A stretch of 64,000 bases of DNA, from contig OY856409.1 of the NCBI GenBank assembly GCA_963693085.1, positions 1,334,713,915 through 1,334,777,914 on the forward strand, read 5' to 3'. Below the pieces are notes generated by a model that saw nothing but the letters and a program-made list of their open reading frames with translations, made no database searches and was not told the origin of the DNA. Source of the DNA: Alisma plantago-aquatica. Its lineage: Eukaryota; Streptophyta; Magnoliopsida; Alismatales; Alismataceae. Below are positions 12,500-24,110 of this stretch, in pieces. The first letter of the stretch is position 1, and every line of letters starts with the position of its first letter. The position numbers and the translations under genes were made by a program.

Positions 12500-12745
12500 T
12501 AGAGATCACACGTCATGTAATATTAGCAACCGACAACAAGGAATCAACAACAGACAGCGACATGGCGTGTCAAGAAACTAACACGTCGTGTTAGGTGTTG
12601 CAACAATAGTCTCCAGTAGTGGCGATACGACATGTCTAAAGTTTGACACGTCGTGTAATATTAGCAGGCTACAACATGGAATCAACAACAACAATGACAT
12701 GGCGAGTCAATAAAGCAACACGTCGTGTTAGGTGTCGGGGCAGTA
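12500..12745. repeat. tandem repeat in the copia A leader
   Basis: Two copies of a unit of about 140 bp are visible: the block cgtgtaatattagcar recurs near 12511 and 12650, each followed by a caacaayrra(c/a)gacatggcg-like stretch and then acacgtcgtgttaggtgt. Inside the units, acacgtcgtgt-type near-palindromes recur. The region lies between the primer site and gag. Confidence 0.65.
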
Positions 12746-13181
12746 GATTCTAGAGCAAATGGTGGCAACACGCCGTGTAAGTCACATGCACACGGTGTTA
12801 GGCGACAAATCAACAAAATAAGGTCACAAATGACCCAGAATAAATGGAAACCACTATTGTTCACCAAGAAAGAGAGAGATGTTAGATAGACCCAATCATA
12901 TCAATGACAAGGTGGATAGTGTCTTATATAGGTGGTCATGGATGATCACAAAGATTTGTCGAATGATTTTCCAAATCAACAGTTTTCAGGGTGTAAGACC
13001 ATTGGAAAGACTGTTGGCCATGTCCCTAGATCCTCTGGTTGGAGAAGAGGATAGGGCTAGAGAGGGGAGCAAATCCCCTTAGGCGTGAGCAACAACGACG
13101 ACGGAGAAGGGAGAAACTAGGAGGGACGTAGAGATGGTGGCCACGACGGCTTGGTGTGGGGGACTCCGAATTAGGTGTCCT

Positions 13182-13193
13182 ACTCTGATACCA
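13182..13193 (-). other. Copia A primer-binding site
   Basis: On the minus strand this reads tggtatcagagt, eleven of twelve bases of the initiator-Met site, immediately inside the 5' LTR. Confidence 0.85.
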
Positions 13194-13370
13194 TGTCAAA
13201 ATGTGCCATCTTTCTATATTAGGAAAGGGAAAACCTTACTCCTATAAATAGGAGGTTGTACATGGAAGCAAACAAAAAAACCCTAATGAGCCTCTTATAC
13301 AAAGGCCCATGTTATAGGATACTTAAGAAAGAAAAGACTTAAACTTGAAATACAACAATATGTCTCAATA
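13194..13370 (-). repeat. Copia A 5' LTR
   Basis: It pairs with 373-554. Its outer edge is followed by atcac, matching atcat beside the other LTR with one change. Confidence 0.85.
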
Positions 13371-14030
13371 ATCACCATCCATACACATAATAGAACCCGA
13401 GTAACGATACTTTTTACATTTTGGTTCATCCACTCCATCCAACTTAAAACCACCACACAATAGTCGACTGGATGAAATGGCAACACATATAGTTAGCATC
13501 CCTTGTCATCTTAAATTAATTAGATTCCAACACATTTCTCTAGAATTCAACCTTGTAATTCAATTCTTCTTTAGTTTCATCAGTCAACACAATCTATCAG
13601 CAAATAACATACAACCTCTCCCGTATTTTGTAGTTGGGACTTATAATCTTATTAAAGGAACTCCTGGCTATATAACTCTTTTGTACTAATACTTTTGCAT
13701 TCATCAATTGGGTCACTTTCCGAACCACATGTCTTTTTTTCCATTTTTTTTTGTTTTGATGTGCCTCTTTTCTATTTTCATTATCACCCAAATTACTCAA
13801 GTTGCCATCTTTAATAAGTGCATGGAAGTAACTTTTCCATTAGTCCTTGATATCTTTACCCCTTACCATCACTGTACCATCCTCACTCTTAATGCATTTC
13901 ACTGGGACCACGTCTCTTCCTATTCTTTCTCTTATGCAACCATTTTTTACACACCCCTTAAAACTTATTTAGTATCCAACATCTTAAATATATCACGCTT
14001 CTGACCTCCGTGACCACGACCACCTTCTTA
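13371..14030 (-). mobile_element. RTE-type LINE remnant, upstream part (right of copia A)
   Basis: The minus strand reads PVKCIKSEDGTVMV and then W-x-x-YF-x-x-L (about 13910-13800), matching the plant RTE-type segment CIK-(D/E)-DG-x-V-x-V...W-x-x-YF. Nearer A it reads DGVDEPKCKKYRYSGSIM (about 13470-13390), matching the segment before the 'W-K-W' motif that continues at 372. Stops and frameshifts are frequent. Together with 190-372 it forms one LINE split by copia A. Confidence 0.65.
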
Positions 14031-14678
14031 GCTTCCTCAACCGCTAGTTTGCATCAATGGAAAGTAGCTGTCACAACTTTCTAGTACTCTAATATCTCTC
14101 TATCTCTTTGTTTTAATAGATTTTTGTACTTCCTCAGTCCACCGACATGCCATTCCAAATGACATTAATTTTTGAATTCAAACTCCAATTGTATTCCTTT
14201 GTAAGTTTATCAGAAACCATCTTCTTATCTCCTTTTAAGTTTCAACATTGGATTGTTTATTATCAACACCCTTAATACTTTCCTCTGTTGGCCATAATGT
14301 TAACATTCAAAAGTCAAAACCACCAACTATGTTGTGTGGTGAGCTATTCTCCTTGGATCTTTTTCTAATCCGTACATATTTTTGATCTACTCATGTTGTT
14401 AGGAACTCCTCTACCTCCATGTATGTTGTGTGCTGGCAACCTACCACCAACTCTCATCTATCCGGGCTTGGGACCGGATACCATTCATGCTTAAATTTAC
14501 ATCATTTTTCGGTTCTTGAAATTTCAAAATGCAATTTCCTAGGCACACAATATATCTTTACATCTGTTTACTTGATGATGCTATTTCATAGGCACCTTTT
14601 TCTCTCCTAAAAATGCAGACTTAGTTGTTACGCTGTTATGTCTCATTTGAAAGTAATCTCACGTTTTAACACTTGCAG
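14031..14678. other. host-gene intron, unassigned
   Basis: AT-rich sequence with no clear element. The left part may be further LINE decay. The last 30 bases are a pyrimidine-rich tract ending in ttgcag, the acceptor of the first exon. Confidence 0.5.
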
Positions 14679-14755
14679 GAGGTGTAGTTATGTTCACTCG
14701 ATCTCTTGCACCATTTAAGCGTGAAGGAATTCGGATAAATGTGCTTTGTCCCGAG
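14679..14755 (+). CDS. SDR/quinone oxidoreductase fusion gene, SDR-domain exon (exon i)
   Basis: This exon encodes G-G-V-V-M-F followed by TRSLAPFKREGIRINVLCPE. That is the late Rossmann-fold strand and 'G-I-R-(I/V)-N-x-(L/I)-x-P' motif of short-chain dehydrogenases, which shapes the NAD(P) and substrate pocket. It is flanked by cttgcag and gtatgt splice sites. It enters with one codon base carried from an upstream exon outside the window and leaves in phase 0. The reading frame joins directly to exon ii. The best family match I recall is the plant SDR plus zinc-type quinone oxidoreductase fusion, Arabidopsis NQR/ARP-like, a presumed soluble NADPH-dependent reductase. Catalytic YxxxK lies upstream and is not seen here. 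Confidence 0.85.
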
Positions 14756-15884
14756 GTATGTTTCGGTACTGCTGAAGATGAATTTCTATATGTCGGTGCT
14801 TGCTATGATTTTATTACATTGATGCAAAAGTATGGGCCATATCTTCTTACTTCAGTCTGCACTTTATTTTATGATTATTCCACATCAAATACATTGCAGG
14901 GGATTCATACATGCATCAACCCTTTTTATTTTCTCCTTCACCCTTTTATTTATTATACACGTTACAGTCTTTACCATGGAAAGAATCAAATCTAGTGATG
15001 TTGCACAATCGGTTTTTCTTTTGTAGTTAATGTTTGACAGCCAGAAAACTAAACATTCCTCTGATTGTTACGTAATATCTAATATACATGTTACCAATTT
15101 AACTGTGAACACTTCCTGTTTGTTATATAATATCTAATGTAAAAATGTCACCAAGTTAGAAACTCATTCACAAGATTTCCACTTAACGACCTTTTTAAAT
15201 TTTATGTAGTAGGTTGACTTGTTAGTTTAGGCTGTTGTCACAGTATAGATATGTAGGCACTAGGCGCATAGGCAGTAAGTTAAAACACAATGAGAATCAT
15301 TGCACCTAGAAGCAGTATTGGAGTGTGGTCAATGCGTATTGGAATGAAGCGTGTTGAGTCCATTACATCAATTGCAAATGTTGTTTATTAATCACTAAAA
15401 GATAACTCGTACGCACAAGACGTCGTTGTATATAAAAATCAGAAGCAAGTTGTTTAACTAATTTATCAACCCAGAGAAAGCCCTGTAACCTCTGTTCTTG
15501 GTCCTTGCTTCCCCTTCGTTAGCCTTGACGTCTCAATGAGGGGTGACTGGGTGCTTGTCGGACTTTAGGCGGACTCCAAGGATGCAACATCTCCTCCTTT
15601 TGAGAAACTTTCCCTTCGGTCGCCAAGGATCGACTTGTTTAACTCCCAAGCGACTGCCGTTATTGGTGTGTTTTTTGCAGCCATTCGCTGCTTCTTTTAT
15701 GGACGGAGGTGGTGCCAAGGAATAGGGATGGATTTTTACTCCCAATCGGAAACCAAAAGGCCTGCAAGAACCGTTTCCTAGCAGCATTATTGCCACCAAC
15801 TTCTAACATCTTCTATTGGGAAGTTGATGGGGTGTTGGGGTTTAAGGGGCTATGTAATCTTGTAATTATATTAACAATAGATCT
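14756..15884. other. unassigned intron sequence
   Basis: I see no coding sequence or element termini. The stretch 15490-15840 has a less AT-rich composition and may be an old repeat, but I cannot place it. Confidence 0.4.
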
Positions 15885-16080
15885 TTGATTACCAGAAAGC
15901 AACTGAAGCAGGTCGCTAAAGCGGGCCCAATTAAGCAAGCCGAGGCGGGGTTTTCGTAAAAAGCGGCCGCTTCAGTTCAATCCGCCTCAAGTCCCGCTAG
16001 GTCCAAAAAACAACGATTGACCCTTCCACAACGCTTAAGCGGGCGCTTAAGCGTGAAGCGGGCCGCTTTTTCAATCCCTG
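15885..16080. mobile_element. hAT right-end fragment with AAGCGG motifs
   Basis: The right end, reverse-complemented, begins CAGGGATTGAAAAAGCGG, a typical hAT terminus, and is followed inward by repeated cttaagcg and agcggg motifs. It abuts a copia 3' end at 16081. The expected left terminus with a matching tctatgct duplication was not found, so the element looks truncated or rearranged. The left limit is approximate. Confidence 0.6.
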
Positions 16081-16300
16081 TCTATGCTCCAACTTGAGGG
16101 GGAGTACCAGAATATCTGGTTCTCTTTTATTTTCCTTCTTTGCTTTTAGTCCCATTTTGGTTCTCTCTCCTTTACGTTCTCCTCTCCATTCCTATATAAA
16201 AAGAGGATATGTACCCTATTTCAACTATCCTATAGATATTTTCCATTTAACAAGCTTATTATATTGTTTTATGATTACATATAATTTATTTTTATAAAAA
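16081..16300 (+). mobile_element. copia 3' end and partial LTR
   Basis: tctatgctccaacttgag, then ggggag, is the standard end of these copia pol genes (I-Y-A-P-T-stop) plus polypurine tract. An LTR-like stretch starting about 16105 with TATA-like cctatataaaaagagg follows. No internal region or partner LTR was found. The right limit is uncertain. Confidence 0.6.
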
Positions 16301-17246
16301 TCTAATGGCGTATATATCCCCGTATATACTCCTAGATACCTCAAATAGTCTACGCAATACCCCGTCTGTCCGTACAACTTACCACTTAGAACAATTGTTG
16401 TTTAGCTACCATTGTGGTTGAGGGAGCCAATTCTCCCCTTGTGGCCATAGTGTTACATGCCAATACTGTAGCATTGACTACAAGAAAAAAAAGAAAAAAG
16501 AGAGAAGGAAAGGAAGAATCAAGAAGGGTGGATGAGGCCTTGGGAGGGATGAATAGTATGGTCGGCAACCTACTATTGTTGTAGGGAAAATACGTCCTTT
16601 TTTGACTTGACGCATAAGTTAATTTTAACCTAGGGTTTCAGAAGAATTAATGGTGGATATGGGGTTCACCTATATCTGGACTAGGGTTTATGTTTTTAGA
16701 TATAATACCATTTAGTCGGGTTACCAATTTGTTAAAGAAATTTGATAATTGCCAAACTCATATCTCAAGGCTGGTATTTACAAAAACTAACCAAAAGCCC
16801 TAGTCGTCGTAACATTTACGAATAATTATTTGGCTAATGCCTTAATCAACCAACAAACTAAAATAAAACATAAAAGTGCGAAACTTATATATATTACATT
16901 AAGATAACAATTAAGTCCCTGAAATATAAATTGTCCTGTAATATGTACAATGAATTGAAATTAAAATAAAGCCCTTATTTTTAGCTGATTGGCCGATCCA
17001 AGCCCTCATGGGTCTTTTTCTTTTCTTTGTTACTAATTATTTAGAATCATAAAGGATCAATGATGAAAATTAGCATATAGAGTAGGCAAGTCATTAATCT
17101 CTAGGTTTTTGTATCGTATTTTCCAATTTTTCTTGAATGATGTAAGCTTTGTTGATATAGATAATTTTTGACAATCACGAATAGTGTGCTTTGATTTTGC
17201 AATACACTGTGTCTCTTTCAGGTGCAACTTAGGCTATGACAATCAT
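16301..17246. other. unassigned intron sequence
   Basis: AT-rich sequence without recognisable coding sequence, terminal repeats or tandem arrays. Confidence 0.45.
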
Positions 17247-17292
17247 GGAACAGAACTTCGTCGAAGTTGGGAAAAGTTTCGCCAAAGTTTCA

Positions 17293-17445
17293 TGTGACAA
17301 AGTCAGTAATTTTGGGAAGCGTAGGGTTGCACAATGTGTACACCCTCATATATATAAAACTGAAACATTTACAGAGAGGTCCACATATAATATGGAAATA
17401 ACAAAATAAATAACAGAATACATAAAACAAGAATATATATTAACA
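17293..17445 (-). repeat. Copia C 3' LTR
   Basis: It ends TG...CA in the expected orientation. By eye it differs from the 5' LTR by three substitutions and a two-base difference in an AT repeat. Confidence 0.92.
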
Positions 17446-17452
17446 CTCCCCC

Positions 17453-20400
17453 TCAAGTTGGTGCATAGATATCAATCATGCCCAACTTGTCCATCAGTGT
17501 GCAGAATTGCTTCTTCGCCAGCTGCTTGGTGAAGATATCAGCAACTTGGTCTTCAGAACGCATGAAAGGGGTGTAGATCTTGCCGGTAAGAATGGATTCC
17601 CGAATAAAATGTCAATCAACTTCAATGTGTTTGGTGCGCTCATGATAGACAGGGTTATTAGCAATGAAGATAGCAACTTTATTGTCACAATGCATGGGTA
17701 CAACAGAAGAAGAGTCAATCCCAAACTCTTTTAACAGTGAGCGCACGCACAATAATTCACAGGAAGTATGGGCCATGGCCCTGTATTCAGCTTCAGTACT
17801 GGACCTGGCTACAACATTTTGTTTTTTATTGTCTCCAACATAAGTACAATACCTAGAAGTAGATTTTCTGTCAGCTTTGCTTCCTGCATAATCAGAATCA
17901 GAGTACCCTTCAAGAGAACAGTGTCCATTCTTTTTGTAGTGAAGTCCCTTGCCAGGAAACTTCTTCAAATGTCTCAGAATATGACATAGCGCATCCCAGT
18001 GACACTGTCTGGGTTTATCAAGGTACCTGCTAAGAAGGCCCACTACAGTAGAAATATCAGCTCTAGTAAAAGTCAAGTAAATGAGCTTACCAATCAGCCT
18101 CCTGTACTTTTTATTATCAGCAAAAAATGGAGAAGAATCATCATCCCAATTCACATTGGGATCTAGAGGAGTATCAGCAGGTCTCGCTCCAAGCATACCA
18201 GTCTCCTACAGTATATCTAAGACATATTTTCTCTGAGACAACACAAGAGCATTAGAGTTTCTAGAGACCTCTATGCCCAGAAAATACCGAAGCTTGCCCA
18301 AATCTTTGGTAGCAAAGTGCTTGCCTAGATGAGCTTTAGTAGCCTGAATACCAAGAGAATCACTGCCAGATATAATAATGTCATCAACATAGACAATCAG
18401 AATAATAATACCAGTTGAAGTCTTCTTGGTGAAAACCGAATGATCCACCTGAGATCTCAGAAACCCAAATTCAATCATAATTTTGCTCAATTTGTCAAAC
18501 CAGGCACGGGGACTCTACTTGAGTCCATAAATAGACTTTTTTAACCTGCAAACTTTGTGAGACTCCCCCTGAGCAACAAACCCAAGAGGCTGTTCCATGT
18601 AGACATCTTCTTGTAAATCACCATACAAGAAGGCATTTTTCACATCTAGCTGCAGCAGTGGCCAGTCAAGATTAACAACAACAGAAAGAAGAATTCAGAC
18701 AGAGTTAAGACGAGCAACATGAGAGAAGGTCTCGAAGTAGTCAATACCATAGGTTTGTGTGTAGCCTTTAGCAACTAACCGTGCCTTCAGCCTTTCAACG
18801 GTGCCATCAAGTTGGTATTTCACAGCATATACCCATCTGTAGCCTACATGCTTACACTGAGGGGGTGGATCCACCAACTCCCAAGTATCTCTTTCAGCTA
18901 GAGCCAACATTTCCTCTTTCATAGCAGACGTCCAAGCAGTACTCTTTAAGACATCTTGAACATTCTTTGGAACAGTCACAACAGATAAGGCATATACAAA
19001 ATTGCTAGAATGGATATTCAAATGATCAGTGGAAACAAACTGAGCAATACTATGAGATGTGCAGGAACGAGTACCCTTTCTAAGAGCGATGGGTATGTCA
19101 AGGTCAGAAGTTACCTCAGGTGTAGCAGAACCTTCTGGAGGTGAAGATTGGTTTTCCTGGGGGTGTTCTTGTGTAGGAGGTGCTCTATTCCTGCGTTGAT
19201 AAAACAATAATAGGAGTAGTATGCTCAGTAGTCACAATATTATTAATATCAGGCACACAATCAGTAGTAACTGGCAGAGGAGAGGCAATAAGGTCAGGCT
19301 GTAAACTTTCTCCTCGAGTAGAATAGTAAGGTGTATCCTAAAAAAATACAACATCACTGCTAGTAAACCATTTTCTCGCAGTGGGGCTGTAACAGCTGTA
19401 TCCCTTTTGGGTGCGAGAATACCCCAGAAAAATGCACTTCTCAGCACGAGGAGAAAGCTTATCAGAAGTCGGTCCAAGCAACCTTACAAAGCAAGTACAT
19501 CCAAAAGTCCGAGGAGGCACAGTAAATAACTGAAAATCTGGTTGAAGAACTTGAATAGGTATTTTGTTTCCAATCACAGAGGATAGCATTCTATTTATCA
19601 GAAAACAAGCAGTCAAGATAGCCTTAGGCCAAAACGAGCGAGGAACATGAGTATGCATCATAATAGTCCTGGCAACTTCTAACACGTCTATTTTTACGCT
19701 CAGCCACACCATTTTGTTGAGGTGTATAAGCACATGAAGTCTGATGTAACGTACCAACAGATTTGCAAAAAACATCCACATCTTTTTTAACAAACTCAAG
19801 CGCATTGTCAGTACGAATTCTTTTTTCAAGCACACCATATTGTGTTTTCACCTCAGAAATTTTTTTTTGATAGTAGACATAACTTCGGACCTACTTTTCA
19901 TCATAAACAACCAAGTAGTCCTAGAAAAATCATCAATAAACAGAATAAAGTACTTGTGACCAGATAAACTCGGCACATGACAAGGACCCCATGCATCAGA
20001 ATGCACTAAATCAAAAATGTTTTTACTGCTAATATGACTGCGTCTAGGATAAACAACTCTAGTCTGCTTTCCTAGCTGACATGACTCGCACTGAAAGCTA
20101 CAAGTGCCAATATCAGAAACTAAATGATGAAGCTTTTCAGATGATGGATGTCCCAGCCGGTAGTGCCACTGTAATGCAGAAACAGATGTAGATAGTGCAA
20201 AGGCCACATCCGCTTTCTCTGCTTTCGGCAAATGATCAAGGTAGTATAGTCCATCAACACCTTCATACCCCCCACCAATCTTCATCCTCGTGCGAAGGTC
20301 CTGAAAAACACATGAACCAGGAATAAATGTCAGGCTACATTGTAGACTTCTCAATATCTTGCTGACCGATAATAGATTATGAGGAAATCGAGGTACATAT

Positions 20401-21685
20401 AAGGCAGATTTTAGCAAAAACTCAGAAATAATATCTACTCCAGATACCGTAGACTTGGAACCATCAACAAGCATAACAGATGAAGGATGAGCAGGTTTAG
20501 ATAAATTTTTAAATAAAGATCGATTTCCAGAAATATGCGAAGAAGCACCGGAGTCTATGACCCATTTAGTATTACAAGGAGTAGTAGAAGAGTTACTGAG
20601 GAAGGCAGTGTCATAACCAGAATAAGTGGCAGCATGAGCTCCACTAGTTGAAGTAGTAGACGACGAGCCAACTTGCTCAAGTAGCTGGCGCTCCACCTCA
20701 ACACGGATGTAATTCCCAGTCGCAACCGAAGAGTCAGACTCAGTAGGCTGAGTGGCTCCCCCCGGTGCAGTAGTAGAAGAGTCAGCAGCTGCGTTGGCCC
20801 ATGCCGGTTTACCTATTTCTCCCAGCATTTTTCTTCGATATGGTTGGACCGGCCACAGAAAGTACAGATGTGCTGTCCCTGCTGAGGACGCACAACAGTG
20901 GGTGGAGCAGCAGAAGGGGCTCCCCGACCAGAAGAGGCACGTCCTCGTCCTGCACCCAGTGGAGGACGGCTGTCAGCAGAACGACCACGACCACGACCGC
21001 GACCACGACTTGACCAAGCTGCAAGGGCAGTGGAGTCTCCAGTCTCCGAAGATAGTGTTGGAGTCGACGAAGGCAGACGCTGAAGATGCTGGTAGGCACT
21101 CTGTAGAGTAGGGAGCAGATCGCTCGCTAAAATCTGGTCAACGACACCAACATAGGACTCTAGCAGTCCACATAAAAACTGAACCAACTGCAGCTCTGCT
21201 CTCTGACGCTGCATAGTGGCCAAATCAGTGGGCAGTTGGTGGTAGGACTCCAGCTCCCCCCACAGTCCAGTAAAGGTAGAGAAGTAGTCCGCAATATTGG
21301 ACCCCGTGAAGTGGAGACGTCCCAACTGCTTGGTGATGTCAAAGACCTTCTTGGGGTTCTGGCTATGCGAGTATGTGCCGACAAGCTGATCCCACATCTG
21401 TTTCCCCGTAGGCAGGTGAAGCAGGGTGACACTGATCTTCTTAATGCTACTGTTGAGAATCCATGTCATCACCGTCGAGTCATCCCGGACCTAGTCATCA
21501 TACGCCTTCACATCTTTGGAATCGGCGTCCGCTGCAGGTTGTGCCGGGCCAGCACGGATCAGGTGCGAGTATTTTCCCTGGGATTTTGCATAAATCACCA
21601 TGGAGCATACCCAATGCTGGTAATTTCGCCCATCAAATTTCACAGTCGTAACTTGACGGCGAAAGTCATCTCCTGAGGATGCCAT
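17453..21685 (-). pseudogene. Copia C gag-pol, broken
   Basis: The minus-strand ATG at 21685 starts MASSGDDFRRQVTTV. In order: gag (21685-20865), a complete zinc knuckle CTFCGRSNHIEEKCW (about 20870-20825), a protease core WVIDSGASSHISGN (about 20560-20520), GAG-pre-integrase with C-x2-C-Q-L-G-K (about 20220-20060), integrase with the first Asp in DVWGP changed to DAWGP (about 20010-19340), reverse transcriptase with YVDD (about 18900-18200) and RNase H (18195-17460). Breaks include a stop in place of the conserved Trp after YDD in gag (about 21490), a frameshift at about 19850 within integrase, and a stop near 18518 in RT. RNase H has a small loss near 17830. Not functional. Confidence 0.9.
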
Positions 21686-22203
21686 GAGAGGAACAAACAC
21701 AAGCAAGCAGTGGGTCCGGAGCGCAGACGGACATGCACAGGTAGGCACGAGCAGGCAGAAGACGGACTACACCGTCAGGCAGGCAAAAAGCTGGCACAGA
21801 TCAACCAAGGTGGAACCTCTCACATACAACCTACGCCGAAGCGCAGTAGAGAACCCGGTGGCACTACAGCCGACACGGGCAGGCAGGCAAAAAAATCGAA
21901 GGATCGGTCTACGTCACGACAAACTCAAGCCACCAGACGGTTGCGGAGCTTCACAGAGTCAACGATCCGGCAACGTTCAACCGCGGAGGCACACCGGCCC
22001 CTGCGGCTGGGTGGGCGGCCTGCCGGCCTGCTGCCGCGGCGCAGCAACCGTCGGGGCGGCGCGGCTGGCCTGCCGGCGCGGCTGGGGAGGAGGGACGGCG
22101 GGCGGGCGGGCGGCGGGAAGCGGGGGGCCAGCGCCAGGGGGTGGGGGGCGGCGGAGGAAGAGAGAGAGAGGGAAGGGAGGGAGGGCGGCAACTAGATCTT
22201 ACT
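21686..22203 (-). other. Copia C untranslated leader
   Basis: GC- and purine-rich on the + strand, with a gagagagag run near 22160. Several long open frames cross it on both strands because of its composition, not because they code for anything I recognise. Confidence 0.7.
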
Positions 22204-22215
22204 GCTCTGGTACCA
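22204..22215 (-). other. Copia C primer-binding site
   Basis: The minus strand reads tggtaccagagc, identical to the site of copia B, abutting the 5' LTR. Confidence 0.88.
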
Positions 22216-22370
22216 TGTGACAAAGTCAGTAATTTTGGGAAGTGTAGGGTTGCACAATGTGTGCACCCTCATATATATATAAAACTGAAACATTTACAGA
22301 GAGGTCCACATATAATATGGAAATAACAAAATAAATAACAGAATACATAAAACAGGAATATATATTAACA
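22216..22370 (-). repeat. Copia C 5' LTR
   Basis: It pairs with 17293-17445 and is followed by the tttca duplication. Confidence 0.92.
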
Positions 22371-23567
22371 TTTCAAAAGTCGACCATAGGAGAAGTCGAA
22401 TACCAAATACTTCGGCCTCATCCAAACTTTGGAGCGAAGTTTCACTGATGCTGGCAAAGTTGGACTTTTTTGTGTATATTTTTGTCTCAACTTCTTCGAA
22501 GTTGTCGAAGTTTCCTCGAAGTTGGCTAAGTTGGGGCGAAGTAGAGATGGCCCAGAACATTAATCTTAACTCGTGCCCTGATGGCCATATAAGGCATAAG
22601 TGTCGCCTCCAACCCTCTTCACAACTTCTGAAATCAAGTCCTATGTCAGTTGTTGCCACTCTTTCCTAGAGAGGGTGTTGTAACTACTATATGACTGTAT
22701 ATTATATAGAATACATACTGTGAACTGTATTTGTATATGTGTATTGCACATTTGACCCTTGCAAGCAACACATTGTATTATCAATCGAATTAGGGCTAGA
22801 GTCGTAAATCGTGTTTTTGTGTTGAATCCACATATATAAGATAGAGGTAAAACATAATTAAAAGTTCTTGATCAATGCTTCCTTCAAAGTCACATCATTT
22901 TCATAAAAAAAGGCATCAAAGTTTGTGTCTAAACTTCCTCGGATGTTTCCACAAATTTCCACTTCCACACATGATGAAGTCGAAACAAAGTCGAAATCCT
23001 GCACCATGATTACAATATTATTTAGACTATTAATTTGAATAAGTGTTTTTCCTTATTTTTTTACTATAATATTACCTTTTTCTCTGTATTATTATGAAAG
23101 TTAAAATAGATTTTTATAGCTATTTTCATTGTATTGTCTTGTATGAAGTAATTGGGAGCGAGAACATAGCCTGAATATGGAAAGTAGGGTACAATGTTTG
23201 TATGACATGGCCCAAAACTAGAAGAATGCTTTGGAATCTCAGATTTCTTGGGTCGAGTCAGGACTTTCTGCCACACCTATCTCTTGCCTCGTATATAAGT
23301 AACGGTCTTTTTACACTATACTGTTACAGAACTATATTATACTCACATCTGCCTCATAGAACTCATTTATTTATCTTCAAATGTCCTCTATTTATCAACA
23401 CTTTTTGCTATGTGGAAACTGCTCACCTGAATCTGTAGGAAATATTCATTTAATTTGGTTTTCACGTTTCTATATTAGGTAATCATGGTTTTTCTATTCT
23501 GATAATGCCATGTAGACTTGGTTTTTTACTTTTTTTCGGCCCTTTTACTCTTTTTAATGTACTGCAG

Positions 23568-23655
23568 TTTGTGGAAACGGAACTGGCACTACGAGTTGAT
23601 CATAGACTCATTGACGTTTCTGGTGGATTTGTCCCGATGGAGATGGTTGTTAAAG
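23568..23655 (+). CDS. SDR/quinone oxidoreductase fusion gene, exon ii
   Basis: It encodes FVETELALRVDHRLIDVSGG and then F-V-P-M-E-M-V-V-K, the C-terminal end of the SDR domain in the fusion family. The upstream sequence ttttaatgtactgcag is a good branch/pyrimidine tract and acceptor; the donor is gtgtgt. It begins in phase 0, directly continuing the Pro-Glu that ends exon i, and ends with one base of a Gly codon completed by exon iii. Length is 88 bp. The exact fit of frame and family sequence across an 8.8-kb intron is strong evidence that both belong to one gene. Confidence 0.85.
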
Positions 23656-23920
23656 GTGTGTCTCCTAGCTTTCCGCCTCATCTTACTGTGCATCACCAAT
23701 TGTGGTCATCAGGGATTAGAGTAATCATGATGAAACTGTAGTCAGGAAAATTTATTTTTAATAAGAAAATTACAATACTTTTTTACACTGTAGATGATAT
23801 AACCGAAATTGCATCTTTTTGTTTAGCTTTGGGTTGATCTTTACGGTTTAACATTTTCATGGGCTCTGAAGTTATTAATGGTATTTCATTGGATGATCTT
23901 TTTCCCCCCTTTTTCATTAG
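23656..23920 (+). other. host-gene intron of 265 bp
   Basis: It runs from gtgtgt to ttcattag. It contains no recognisable element and shows the size an intron of this gene has without insertions. Confidence 0.8.
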
Positions 23921-24110
23921 GTGCTTTTGAACTGATTTTGGATGAAACCAAGTCCGGCTCATGCCTTTGGATAACAAATCGAAGAGGCATGGAGTATTGG
24001 CCAAGTCCGGAGGAGGAAAAGAAGTACCTGGTGAAACAAAGGAAACATGGGAACCGGGTCATTGGTGGAGCACGGCGTGTGATTGACATCCCCCCTACAT
24101 TTGAGAAACT
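23921..24110 (+). CDS. SDR/quinone oxidoreductase fusion gene, linker exon (exon iii)
   Basis: 63 codons plus two bases, encoding AFELILDETKSGSCLWIT followed by RRGMEYWPSPEEEKKY and ending R-V-I-D-I-P-P-T-F-E-K plus the first two bases of a Leu codon. This is the charged linker between the SDR and quinone-reductase domains of the fusion family. The unspliced frame would stop at once (tag at 24112), but the donor gtagaa at 24111 restores the frame to exon iv, whose first base completes Leu. The acceptor is cattag. The donor is weaker than consensus (exon ends act). Confidence 0.85.

Larger units (their letters stand above)
373..13370 (-). mobile_element. Copia A: Ty1/copia retrotransposon, interrupted
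   Basis: Minus-strand LTR retrotransposon with LTRs of 182 bp (373-554) and 177 bp (13194-13370), a polypurine tract next to the first LTR and an initiator-Met primer site next to the second. Flanking 5-mers are atcat (368-372) and atcac (13371-13375), a target duplication with one mismatch. It sits in an antisense LINE and is itself split by hAT-1 (4339-12043), so only about 5.3 kb belongs to A. The short LTRs and pol style resemble the Ale/Retrofit group; the lineage is an inference. Confidence 0.85.
17293..22370 (-). mobile_element. Copia C: complete-length Ty1/copia retrotransposon
   Basis: It has LTRs of 153 bp (17293-17445) and 155 bp (22216-22370), an exact 5-bp duplication tttca (17288-17292 and 22371-22375), a primer site at 22204-22215 and a polypurine tract at 17446-17456. 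Total length is 5,078 bp with no inserted element, so it is the cleanest copy in the window. It is related to copia B. It lies in repeat R. Confidence 0.93.
17247..23006. repeat. dispersed repeat R, copy 1, split by copia C
   Basis: The parts belonging to R are 17247-17292 and 22371-23006. It is closely related to 29542-30064: shared blocks include actttttttgtgt-like, catataaggcataagtgt, ccaaccctcttcacaac, ttgttgccactctttcctag and acccttgcaag. The ends carry many cgaagtt/aacttcg motifs and look inverted (cagaacttcg on the left, caggatttcg reverse-complemented from the right). I found no target duplication. It could be a DNA transposon or an old solo LTR; unclassified. Confidence 0.6.
14756..23567 (+). 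other. host-gene intron of 8.8 kb
   Basis: It runs from gtatgt to actgcag. It holds a hAT end, a copia LTR scrap, repeat R copy 1 and copia C. Confidence 0.8.

Noticed and set aside
15885..16080. A complete hAT element here
   Set aside because: Only the right terminus is clear. No left end followed by the expected tctatgct duplication was found.
21684..22220. 178-codon and overlapping open frames on both strands
   Set aside because: They come from the GC- and GA-rich leader of copia C, between primer site and gag. Composition explains them and no domain is visible.
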